Made by a program: the position numbers and the translations under genes
DNA from: Fallopia convolvulus
Taxonomy: Eukaryota > Streptophyta > Magnoliopsida > Caryophyllales > Polygonaceae
Assembly: GCA_964016875.1 (NCBI GenBank)
Contig: OZ024724.1
Span: forward strand, 25,767,962 to 25,831,961
DNA: 64,000 nt
Reading direction: 5' to 3'
Notes under the pieces: generated by a model
What the model was told of the DNA's origin: nothing
The model's database searches: none
The model's input: only the letters and a program-made list of their open reading frames with translations
Shown: positions 53,810 to 63,822 of the stretch, piece by piece
Position numbering within the stretch: the stretch's first letter is position 1
How the letters are laid out: each line of letters starts with the position of its first letter

Positions 53810-55134
53810 GGTTGAGGTTAGGAAGTCAAGCTAGTGACTCTAAACGAGCGCTTCTCGGGAGTCAACCCGAGCTAGTAGCTTTCTTTTTCGTAATTTTAGT
53901 TTGATTTTTCTTAGTTTAGCCTAGCTTTTCTCTAACCAATCTCTATCTAGTGTTTTGTGGATTTTTGGTGTTGTGTATTCTTCAAGGTTGTGTAGGGTTT
54001 GAGGTGAAATATATAAATGGAAATATGGGGAAAGAAGTTGCAAGAGGATGGAGTAAAATTGGTGACCCGAATACTCCCACATCGAGCCCAGGTAAGTCGG
54101 GCCCGACATAGGGACGTCGGTCCATGAAGTCGGTCCGATCTGATTTGATTAGGTGGAATGCCAATTTTGCCCTTGACCTAAATTGTCCCCTTCCCCCATT
54201 AAATACCATCCCCCACCTACCTACCATCTTCATATCAACCACCATTCCCAAAATACAACCCATCTCCCTCTCACACTCTCAAAGTAGGCCATCCTCTTCC
54301 TCACCATACTCGATCCACACACCTCCCTTCTTCATCTCGATCCAACCATAAAAAGGCCTCTCTAACGCGATTCCAAGTAGAAATTTCGAGTTCAATCTCG
54401 TTCTTCATCCCCCATCTCGATCTAGATTGAGAAAGTTTGAGTTCTAAGTTGATTATATGTTTAAAAGTTCAATACTCTACAAATCCGGTATGTGTTACTC
54501 GATCTCTACCTATTTCCTTGGAAATTTTGTGCTTTCATTGCATAGATTGAGTAATGCCATGTTTGATTGAGAGCTTGAGCTTGAGCATCAATGGTGGATT
54601 TGCATGATTTGTGAAATTGAGCTTTAAAGTTGTTTATGCATGCTTAAATCCATTTAGAACTTCGATTAGGGATGTTTGATGGTTGAATTTGAAATTTAAG
54701 TGCATGATAGAGTGATTTGGGTTGATTTGAGGTTAGAGTCGAAGCATGAACTAGGTCGAGATCGACATGCCCAGATAAGTCGGGCCCGAGTTGTGGAAGT
54801 CGGTCCAACAAGTCGGACCGAGGTTGAGTAAGTCGGGCCCGACATAGGATGGAAGTCGATCCATGTTGTTTTTGCTCTCTTCTTGTGATATCATGTGGAT
54901 TCATGTGTTTCATTGTTGGCTATAGCCTAATCATGATGTAGTACGACCATTTGCTTAGCCATTGTTAGAAGATATCCATGATGATTCATGTTGGATTGTG
55001 ATGCATGTGTGTTTAGAAACTAAGTATGGGGTTCCCTTTGTGTTGAAGTGTTGTTGTGTGTTGATGAGTGCTTTTGTTGAGTGGTATGGAGTTTATCTTG
55101 GACCCTTTTGTTTGGTTGGATGTGTGTAGGTACC
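53810..55134 (+). promoter_or_regulatory. Inter-ORF leader of element C with candidate intron 54488-55129
   Basis: Hairpin CTCGGG/CCCGAG at 53854-53871, GC-rich module near 54096-54123, TTAAATACC near 54200, pyrimidine-rich leader-like stretch (54180-54420), donor ATCCG|GTATGT at 54488, GC-rich cluster near 54778-54858, polypurine-like TAAGTATGGGGT near 55020, acceptor TGTGTAG at 55129, ATG at 55135. The conservation of donor, acceptor and spacing with A and B is the main support for function. Confidence 0.5.
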
Positions 55135-56919
55135 ATGGAGACTAGAGCTTCATCATCTCATGCGGAAAGGCCGAGGAAGAAGTCCAAGAAGTCAAGGAAA
55201 GAGCCAAAGTTGGATGATGTCTACTTGGAGGATGATGAGCAAGTTGAGAGTTATGCAAGGTATATGGCGCTGGAGCATCACACAAGGTGGCTTGATTGGG
55301 AAGCCGTGAGGAAGATGGACATGGATCAAGCTCTTCCAAGGTGCTACTCCCACATCGGTCTCAATGGGATGCTAAGGTGGGACAACACCCACTACCCCGC
55401 CCTCACCTCGGAATTCATGGCCACGTTCGAATGCACTTATGATAATGTGGAGGATGAGGAAGGGACGATCACTTTCCAATTGGGTAATGAGGACCACAAT
55501 CTCTCTCTTAGGGACTTGGCTACCTACTTCGGGTTTCCATGTCCAAGAGAAGAGACCGGCGTCGACAACGAGAAGGTGAACCAAGTGTGGCGGCATGTGG
55601 CCGTGAAGAGTGAGATGAGAAAGGGCGCCTCCACAACCGAGATTGCTAGCCCTATTTTTCGGGTCATGGTGCGAGTTTTGGGATGTGCAATCTATGCTCG
55701 TCATGAGTTGAGTAAGCCGATGAAGGAAAAGATTATGTTGCTACATGAGATGCTCTTCAACACCGAGAAGCCCATGAACCTGGCATGGGAGTGGGTCAAG
55801 ATGGTGCGAGACTTCCAAAGCTCCTCTTGGATCTACTTCGGCGGGATGATAGCAAGGCTAGCCATGCGTCTAGGAGTTGATCTCAACAAGTATTCTCCGG
55901 CTCCGAATGGTGTTGAGTACATGAACATGAAGTATTTCAAGAAAGCCAACATCATCAAGGAGAAGCTTTACATGATTTCTTTGGCCCCTCACTCGAACTA
56001 TGATGGTGTGTCGATCCGGTTGGTGCACAACCTCTATGATCTTTCTCGGTATCAAAATTGGTACCAAGTGTGGGCCGGCAAGCCACACTCATTTGGTGAC
56101 CCCGAAGGTGCAAGAGAGGGGCGGCGACAACAACCTCAACACATTCGGTTTACCTCCCCTCCATCTTCACCGGATTCCGACCAAGATAACTTTGTGTTTG
56201 CACCTCGTGAGGAAGACATGGATGTCGATCAAGAGCAAAATGAAGAAGAGGAGCGCTTCCAAGGCTTGATGGCCAACCTCCGAGCCACGCACCAAGCTCC
56301 AAAACTGGCGGACCGAGGTACACACCACGTCGGGCCCGACTTCCCTCAAAGTCGGTCCGGTGCTTTCTATGGTGATGAGGTCCCGAGGCACTATGAGCGT
56401 GGAGAAGGGAGCGGTGCAAGGCGAGAACAAGCTCAAGGTGGCGGTTATGAAGGCTACGCCCAATGGTATGGTCCGGGAATGGTGTTTCCCGAGCGACAAC
56501 AAACGGTGGACATGTCCTTCTTGGCCAACCAAATGGCCCATCTTCAACTTCAACAAGAGAATGTTCTCCAAGAGGTCCATCAAGTGAATCTCCAACAACA
56601 ACACATGTACCAACAACAACAACAATTGCTTCAACAACAAAGTGCTTTCCAAGCTAGCCAAGAAGAGATGAACCGAGCCCTCGGCTACACTAGACGAGAG
56701 GTGGAGGAGCTTAGAGAGGTGGAAGACCAAAGGTGGCGGGTCCAAGATAGCTTCAACACATGGATGAGCGGGAACTTCCCTTCCCGTGAGGACCAATGGA
56801 CGCGCCCGGATCCTCAACTCCAACCACCACCACAAGACTTCTACCAAGAGCAAGTGTACGAGAGGGAGCGGCAAGCAAGGCTCCAAAGAGGACGTAGACG
56901 TGACAACCCCTTCGAGTGA
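55135..56919 (+). CDS. ATHILA ORF1-like protein of element C, intact
   Basis: 594 residues with no stop or frameshift, the best copy in the window. I chose METRASSSHAE as the start because it follows the candidate acceptor; an in-frame ATG 54 nt upstream would lie within the presumed intron. Lys-rich N-terminus (PRKKSKKSRKEPK, possible nuclear localisation), ATHILA ORF-1-like core (LALEHHTRW-like region, HIGLNGMLRWDN, YPALTSEFMATFE, LSLRDLATYFGF, LHEMLFNTEKPMN), acidic linker with a GC-rich module (THHVGPDFPQSRSG), Gln-rich run (about residues 480-510), charged helical segment and RRRDNPFE end. No membrane segment. The function of the family is unknown; a Gag-like or nucleic-acid-binding role would be a guess. 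Confidence 0.88.
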   Translation: METRASSSHAERPRKKSKKSRKEPKLDDVYLEDDEQVESYARYMALEHHTRWLDWEAVRKMDMDQALPRCYSHIGLNGMLRWDNTHYPALTSEFMATFECTYDNVEDEEGTITFQLGNEDHNLSLRDLATYFGFPCPREETGVDNEKVNQVWRHVAVKSEMRKGASTTEIASPIFRVMVRVLGCAIYARHELSKPMKEKIMLLHEMLFNTEKPMNLAWEWVKMVRDFQSSSWIYFGGMIARLAMRLGVDLNKYSPAPNGVEYMNMKYFKKANIIKEKLYMISLAPHSNYDGVSIRLVHNLYDLSRYQNWYQVWAGKPHSFGDPEGAREGRRQQPQHIRFTSPPSSPDSDQDNFVFAPREEDMDVDQEQNEEEERFQGLMANLRATHQAPKLADRGTHHVGPDFPQSRSGAFYGDEVPRHYERGEGSGARREQAQGGGYEGYAQWYGPGMVFPERQQTVDMSFLANQMAHLQLQQENVLQEVHQVNLQQQHMYQQQQQLLQQQSAFQASQEEMNRALGYTRREVEELREVEDQRWRVQDSFNTWMSGNFPSREDQWTRPDPQLQPPPQDFYQEQVYERERQARLQRGRRRDNPFE

Positions 56920-58616
56920 TCCTAGACATGCCATTGAAGAATAAAGAAATTGTGAGCTCTTCATACTCTTCTCTCTTGCTTTTAAGTTTTGGTTTCCTTG
57001 TTTGATGGGGACATCAAAATTTTAAGTATGGGGTAGGGGTAAGTGTGCTCATGATTTCACTTTCTTATGTGTGTTTGTTATTTTAAGGATATTTGTTTTT
57101 GGTTTCTAGTTTGTGTTTGGGATGTTTGTGTCTAGGTTTGTGGTTTGATGAAAGACATGGATGATTAATTTGGTTTTGAATGGATGAGTTTTTGGTTTTA
57201 GAGAAATTTTCGCAAAAATCCATAAAAAAAATTGAAAAATCGTGTTAAAACCAACAAAAAGATTTTGTGTTTTGTAGGTTTTGGACTAGAAATTCCCATC
57301 TTAGATTGCCAAATGAAAGCTAATGATGATGTGAGCATGTAAATTCCTTTGCATATTTTTGGATGGTTTAGCCTCTAAAATGATGTTGCTTTTGATGTGA
57401 TCATGATATCTTGCTTGTTTTATTGAACATGTGAGTTCTAGGATGAGTTCTTATGCAACTAAGTATGAGTGACCCTTGTGAGATTGATTTTTGGCCATTT
57501 TAGGGATGCTTGTTCATATTTGCATATCCCTCATGTTTCTTGTGTGATTAGCTCATTCATGCTTAGTAAAACTTGCTATTGCGGTGTTTATCTATTTTCC
57601 AAGACCGTCATGAGATTTGTCCTAGCATTGTCACATTGATTTTGAACTTTATTCTTCTAGTCACATAAATGTTCCATATCCTACCATGAAGTGAATCCTT
57701 TGTTTGTAGCCCCGTTCTAGCCTAAGCCTTTGTTTGAAACTCCTCAAAAATATTATTCCTAGCCTTATATGACTTGACCCTTATGGGATTGGACTTTAGA
57801 AGAGAGGTTTGGATTGTATTTGAAGAGTTGAGATTCTCTTTGGTTTAAGGGCAAAGAATGGTGTTATGAATCATGTGGGTAGTGCATCTTTGTTGTACAA
57901 AAATGAAAATGAAAAAGAAAGAAGGAAAGAAAATGTTGGAAATGTAAAGTGGAATGAAGGCAAAGAGCCTAAGTGAAAAAAAAGGGGCCCGATGTCATAA
58001 GAAAGTCGGTCCAAATGTAGAAAGTGTGGAAAATCCAACAAAAAGGCTAAGAGCAAAGATGAAGTGGAATGTTAAGTGAAATTTTGGGTTGAAAGGAAAA
58101 ATGTTAAGTCTTTTGGGATGAGTGTGAAATTGATTGTGGAAATTTGGTGAAGTTGGTGAGAGTTTAGGTTATTCAATCCCCATTATAAGCACCACAACAC
58201 CAAATAATTCTCACTTTGAGAAATACCAAAAGCCCTATTACAACCCGGCCGAATGGAACCTCTTTGAGGACCTCCATTGAGCCAAGTTCGAAATTCTTTG
58301 TGTACTTTGTATTAGGCATCTCTAGGTGGAGGAATTGGTGATATTAGCTTCAATAGTAAAGTCCTTACTTGCATGATTTTTGAGCTTGAGTGTTCATTGC
58401 TAAACCCAAATACATGATGAGTGATACACATTCACATATCCCTAAAGTGAGGCTTAGTTGCATTGACTCTATTCCTTGGAGCACTTAATCATGTGTGATG
58501 ATGTAATCTTGCTTGAATACCAATCACTTGTGCTTAAAATGTATTTTCATACGAGGCTTTACTTGAAGATTACGTTTCGGTCTTGCTTACATTGTTATTG
58601 CTTGAGGACAAGCAAG
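56920..58616 (+). other. 3' untranslated region of element C
   Basis: 1.7 kb non-coding, collinear with A, B and D. Polypurine-like TTTAAGTATGGGGTAGGGG near 57020-57038, (AAAG)n-like run near 57899-57932, GC-rich module near 57986-58015 reduced (GGGGCCCGATG). Confidence 0.8.
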
Positions 58617-58634
58617 TTTAAGTATGGGGCATTT
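58617..58634 (+). other. Polypurine tract of element C
   Basis: TTTAAGTATGGGGCATTT directly before the 3' LTR, one base changed from D. Confidence 0.83.
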
Positions 58635-60052
58635 TGATGTCTCTTTATTTGGTGGTGTTTTCATATGAGATTTCCTTTGTAAATATGTTTCTTTTTCCCC
58701 TTTTCTTGCGTGTTTTGTTCCTTTTTAGCTTAGTTCCCGTATTTCTATGAGATTCGGAAGCTACGCGCGTTTTATATGTTTTGTAGGTAATTTGGCATGA
58801 ATCGAGGATCGATTTGAAGGAGGGTCGAGACATGGAGCAAGGCCCGAGCTAAAGCGGGAAAGAGAGGAGCAAGCCATGAAGAAGATCAAGAGAAAAGCCA
58901 ACAAGAAGAAGGTGGAACGAGGTTCGGACCGAGTTGCAACCACGCCGGGTCCGACTTGGAATTTTCAACCTCAGACCAACTTGCACAGTAACTCGGGCCC
59001 GAGGTCCTCCGTGTCGGTCTGAGTCGGTCACTGGACTACTTGGGCTCCAAGGCACGAAATTTTAGGCTTCCACTTTTGCCCCTCATCTAATCTATAAAAG
59101 GCCCTCTTGTCTTCTAATTAAGGGGTTCTCTCACATAGGAGGTTCCCACACTTGGCAAGGAACCAACCCTCAAGAGGATACTTGGAGAGCAAGGAGGAAG
59201 GAGAGGAGAAGGAGAAGAGAGAGAATCGGCCAAGAGAGAGGAAGATTTGATAGGTTTGGTTGATGGATTAGCCTTGTTTTGTTTTGCTCTTGTGGATTAG
59301 GAAACCTTTAATTGGAATTTGTGGATTGCTTTTGATTTTGAATGAAACTTTGCTTTGGTTTGAGATTGATGATGTTGATTGCTTTGCTTTTTGATTTGTT
59401 TGCTTTCTTTGTTTGCCACATGGAGTAGATCTCCTTGATCTTGGGTTATGGGGGAAAACCCTAGCTAGGTTTGGGCTCGAAACCCCAATTCCATAGCCTT
59501 GAGTGTTTGATCTAAGGAACCCACTCTACATAGAGCTACAATTCCTTGCGAAAGTAAGGAATCAAGGCTTGTGATTGGAAAAGTAGCGAAAGTGAACATG
59601 TGTCAATCTCAAGACCTTGCTTCGAAGGGGATTTCCCCAATGATCGATGTGTAGAAGTGGTTGGAACGAGGGCGAAAGCACTCGATCCTAGTCCGATCAT
59701 CACTCATTGCTTGAATTGGGGTGGAAAAGCCTTAATCTACTAGAGAAGGAACCCAAAAGCCCAAGATCTACTTTCAATCTTTGAGTTCGACAAACCCAGC
59801 TACCTCGGGCCCGACTTACCCTACGTCGGTCCCGACTTCCTCTTGTCGCCAACATCGGGCCCGATGTGACCTTTGTGTCGGTCCCGACTGTTCTCTTTGT
59901 TTTCCTTTGTTCTAAGCTCTCCTTTCTAGCTTTCTAGTATCTAGGCACCTCAATCGAGTAGATTTCCCGAGTGTTCGACACCCACCACGTGCTACAACGG
60001 GGTCGGGTTATAAATTGTATCTCTAGACCCTCGCACAACCGAGAGGCGATCA
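58635..60052 (+). repeat. 3' LTR of element C
   Basis: 1418 bp, subtype of the 5' LTR of C, ending CCGAGAGGCGATCA, followed by ACAAG. Confidence 0.95.
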
Positions 60053-60057
60053 ACAAG

Positions 60058-60758
60058 TCACCATGAGCTCTCGGTATACAGCGTGACGCAGACCTCATGG
60101 TCCCACGTAGGTTTGGCTTTCACCTCCGAGGACGCGCCGAAGGCTCCACATGCCCCACTCCGACCCCCTGGTGATATACGCTCAACTGGGCTCGAAGATA
60201 GTGAAGCGGATACTGGTGGACACGGGTTCCTCCATGGACATCATGTATTTTGGCGCTTTCGAGCAGTTGGGAATCTCCGCGACATCTTTGAAGCCCTACG
60301 CTGGGAAGCTCACCTCCTTCTCGGGAAACGAGGTCAATTTCGCTGGTCTCATAGACCTGTGGATGACACTCGGTACTGGCCCCACAACGAGAACCGAGGT
60401 GATAGAATTTATGGTGGTGCACCTACCTTCAGCCTACAACGCAATCATCGGGAGAGTCTTTTTGATGAAGTTCCAGGCAGTGGTCTCCATCTACCACCTC
60501 AAGATGAAGTTCCCCATCGACGGTGGTGTCGGAGAGGTGAAGGGCAACCAAGAGGAGGGTCGCGTCTGCTACATGAACTCGGCAAAACAAAAATGCCTCG
60601 TGGTTATGGTAGAGGCCTCCGATGAAGCGGATCTTGAGGTTCGGGATTTCACAATCCCCACCCCCGAGGCAGAAAGAAGGGTGATCACCCCCTTCGAAAA
60701 CAACTCCGAGAAAATCTACCTCGGGGGTGCCTCGCCGGAGATGCAGCTACGTCACTAG
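60058..60758 (+). pseudogene. Protease of the Tat-type element
   Basis: Resumes after element C with the lead-in SHVGLAFTSEDAPKAPH, then a one-base frameshift near 60150 into HSDPLVIYAQLGSKIVKRIL, the active-site motif VDTGSSMDIMYFGAFEQLG, LTSFSGNEVNFAGLIDL and YNAIIGRVFLMKFQAV. This order is standard for Tat-group proteases. The frame ends at TAG 60756-60758, shortly before RT. Confidence 0.85.
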
Positions 60759-60763
60759 AGGCC

Positions 60764-61774
60764 TTGCTTGCTGGATCCCGCGACGTGTTCGCCTGGACTG
60801 CAAAAGATCTCCGAGGTGTGCCTCGGACATTGACTCAGCACTCCCTGAACATCGACGTCGCCATTCGCCCTGTGGTGCAGCGTCGAAGAAAAATGAACGA
60901 AGAAAGAGCGACCGCCGCAAACGAGGAGGTGGCCAAGCTGCTAGCCGCGGATTTCATCCTCGATGTCCAGTATCCGAGCTGGCTGTCCAATGTCGTATTA
61001 GTCAAGAAGGCCAACGGTAAGTGGCGGATGTGTGTAGATTTTAAGGATCTCAACAAGGCATGTCCCAAAGGCAGCTACCCTCTGCCCTCGATTGATGAGC
61101 TCGTAGATTCAACCGCGGGGCACGAGGTCTTGAGCTTCCTCGACGCTTATTCGGGATACAATCAGATCTCGATGAATCCGCGTGACGAGGAAGAGACGTC
61201 CTTCATCACCCAGCGTGGGACATACTGTTACAAGGTCATGCCATTTGGCCCAAAAAACGCCGGTGCCACTTTCCAATGCCTCATCGATCGGGTCTTCAAA
61301 GACCACCTGAGCAGAAATGTGTCGGCTTACGTCGATGACATCGTGGTGCGAAGCAAGAACCCCGGGGAACACCTGGCCGATCTCGCCAAGGTCTTCACCA
61401 CCTTCAGGCATCACCAGCTCAGCCTGAACCCCGAGAAATGCGTCTTCGGCGCATCATTGGGGAAGTTTTTGGGCTTCATGATCAGCGAGCGCGAGATCGA
61501 CGTCAACCCCTCTAAAATCGAATCGATCCTCTCGATGAGGTCTCCCAGATCTCAAACCGAGGTACAGCGACTCAATGGCGTTGTAAATTACTTGGGGAGA
61601 TTTTGCTCCCGTTTGGCGGACAAATCTCTTCCTTTCTTTGCCGCCCTCAAGAAGAATGACAAGTTCGTCTGGGATGAGAGCCTCGAGACTGCCTTCTCCG
61701 AGTTAAAGACCTTCCTCACCAAGCTCCCCACCCTGTCACCCCCGCATGCGGGCGATGACCTGCAATTTACGTAG
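60764..61774 (+). pseudogene. Reverse transcriptase of the Tat-type element
   Basis: LAGSRDVFAWTAKDLRGV, VQRRRKMNEERATA, WLSNVVLVKKANGKWRMCVD, DLNKACPKGSYPLPSIDELV, FLDAYSGYNQISMNP, KVMPFGPKNAGATFQCLIDR, and the catalytic box AYVDDIVVRS (Asp pair at 61334-61339), then the connection domain. The frame is open for 336 codons and closes at TAG 61772-61774 by a one-base loss near DLQFT. The catalytic Asp residues are present. FGPKNAG (more often FGLKNAG) is one visible change. Confidence 0.88.
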
Positions 61775-62589
61775 CGGTGAGCCCCGAAACAGTCAGCGCG
61801 GTGCTCACCATGGAAGCCATGCACCCGGTGTACTTTGTCAGTCGCGTGCTCCAACCTACGGAGCAGCGATACTCCCCGGCGGAGAAAATGGCACTAGCGG
61901 TGGTGACCTTCGCGAGGCTCCTACACCCTTACTTCCATGCACATCCCATCCAGGTCCTCTCGGACCTCCCACTCCGTCAAATCCTACATCAGCCTGCCCT
62001 CTCCGGGCGTATGACGAAGTGGGCCGTCGAGCTCTCCGAGATCGACATCAGTTACCTCCCTAGGACCGCGATGAAGGGACAGGCCCTCGCCGATTTCATG
62101 GTAGAGGTCACCTTCCCCGAAAGCGACACAAGCTTGGAGGAGTGGAAGGTGTTCGTCGACGGCTCACGATGTGACGTCGGTGGCGGGGTCGGCGTTTTCC
62201 TTATTGGTCCCTCAATCGAGAAAGAGTACGCCCTCAACTTCGTCTTTGATGCCACCAATAACGACGCCGAATACGAGGCCATGATCATCGGGATCGAAAT
62301 GGCACTGCTTAGCGGAGCCCGCAAAATCAGGGTCTACACAGATTCCTAGTTGGTAGCACGGCAACCCAACGACCAATACGACACCAAGACAGGTTTTCTG
62401 CCAGCCTACCGAGCAAAGGTGAAGGCCCTGGTATCGTGCCTAGAAACCTTTGCGGTAGAATTAATCCCGCGAGCCTCGAACACAAAAGCAGACGCTCTCG
62501 CAAGGCTGGGCTCCACGCTCCCCTTGGAGGTAGGGAACCGCGTGATGATAGAAAGAAAACTCTCACGAAGTGTTGATGGCGAGGTCCTA
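61775..62589 (+). pseudogene. RNase H and second (archaeal-type) RNase H of the Tat-type element
   Basis: The first RNase H is degenerate, as usual in this group (LAVSPETVSAVL-like VAVSPETVSAVL, YFVSRVLQPTEQRYSPAEKM, QILHQPALSGRMTKWAVELS, DISYLPRTAMKGQALADF). The second starts at WKVFVDGSRCDVGGGVGVFL and continues ATNNDAEYEAMIIGIEMAL and RVYTDS, with TAG at 62347-62349 where CAG is expected, then LVARQPNDQYDTK and IPRASNTKADALARLGS. The D-E-D-type residues in VDGS, AEYEA and YTDS are visible. A tandem pair of RNase H domains is diagnostic for Tat/Ogre. Confidence 0.85.
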
Positions 62590-63822
62590 TCCATAAGGAC
62601 CGAGGACTGGAGGTTCCCAGTATCGCGGTACATACAAAGCGGTGTCCTCCCAGAAGATCCTGCGCTGGCTAGGAAACTAAAAATGCAAGCAGCCCGCTAC
62701 TACGTCATCGGTGACCAGCTCTACCGCCGAGGCTACGCTGAACCCAACTTGCTATGCATACCGCCCGAGGTCACGGACCACGTCATCTACGAGGCACACG
62801 AGGGAGTTTGTGGGGGGCACCCGGGGTGGAGGTCTTTGGCACACAAGATCGTCCATTTGGGGTACTTCTGGCACACTCTCCGACAAGATGCAAAAGCTTA
62901 CGTCCAAAGATGCGTCGGATGCTAGAAACACGGGAACCTCCAACACACCCCGACGGCCCCCCTCCGCAGCATCCACGCACCGTGCCCATTCGCGATGTGG
63001 GGAATGGACATCTTAGGCCCTTTCCCCAAAGCAGCTGGCCAGGTGCAATACATTTTGGTCATTGTCGACTACTACACGAAGTGGATCGAAACGCAGGCCA
63101 TGGCAAAAATCACCGGGGCAAAGGTCTGCGAATTACTGTGGAAGAACCTCGTTTGCCGTTTCGGTGTCCCCATGACAATCATGACCGATCATGACCCCCA
63201 ATTCGACTGCGAAGAGACTCGGGCTTTCTGCTCTGAATTGGGCATCGACCTCAAATTTTCCTCCATGGCCCATCCTCAGTCCAATGGTCAGGTAGAAAAC
63301 GTCAACGCCCGCATCTTGACAGACCTAAAGAAGCGCCTGGGCGTGGCATAAGGCCGCTAGGCCGAGTTACTCCCACTCGTCCTCTGGACGTATCGCACGA
63401 CCGCGCGTTGCGCAATGGGCGAAACACCCTTCGCTCTAACCTACGTGGCGGAGGCACTCGTTCCCGTAGAAACCCTAATCCCATCGGCAAGGGTGTACAA
63501 CTTCGACGAAAAAGAAAACGAAGCCAACCTTAGGGTCGAGCTGCAATTCCGGGACGAGATTCGCGAGGTGGAGGACCTGCACTCCAGAGAATACAAGCGA
63601 CGTGTCGCCATATACCACGACAAGAAGGTCAGACCTCGCCTTTTGGCCACAGGAAACCTCGTTCTAAGACGCACCGAGGGAGGCAAATTGGACCCTAACT
63701 GGGAAGGACCATACCTCCTCGGGGAGGAAGTCGCGCCCTGAGCTTTTAATCTCAAAGACAGCGAGGGGCGTACACTGAGCAAGACATGGAACGTAGCGCG
63801 GCTCAAAAAATATTACATGTAA
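62590..63822 (+). pseudogene. Integrase of the Tat-type element, several stops
   Basis: LYRRGYAEPNLLCIPPE, an HHCC region (YEAHEGVCGGHPG, QRCVGC), TAG at 62923-62925 (CAG expected), core with WGMDILGPFP (Asp), VPMTIMTDHDPQFDC (Asp; the usual form is TDNGxQF) and SSMAHPQSNGQVENVNA (Glu). TAA at 63349-63351 and TAG at 63358-63360 precede LWTYRTTARCAMGETPFALTY, and the C-terminal GNLVLRRTEGGKLDPNWEGPY. TGA at 63739-63741, after which the frame continues to WNVARLKKYYM and TAA at 63820-63822, the usual Tat integrase end. Decayed, but the DDE residues can be seen. Confidence 0.85.

Larger units (their letters stand above)
47852..60052 (+). mobile_element. Element C: Athila-like retrotransposon without RT, with a solo LTR inside
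   Basis: 12201 bp (about 10.8 kb without the solo LTR and its TSD copy). LTRs of 1418 bp each. Flanked by GCAAG (47847-47851) and ACAAG (60053-60057), a 5-bp duplication with one later change. Order as in B: primer site, gag-protease-tail, leader with candidate intron, ATHILA ORF1-like ORF, 3' UTR, polypurine tract. No RT or integrase. Its LTR subtype (CTCTTTATTTGG with CATATGTG, ...CCGAGAGGCGATCA) differs from those of B and D. Confidence 0.95.

Noticed and set aside
56167..56964. 265-codon minus-strand ORF opposite the ATHILA ORF1-like gene of C
   Set aside because: A Leu-rich product of the Gln-rich and charged coding strand; it reflects the codon composition of the plus-strand ORF, which is intact and conserved.
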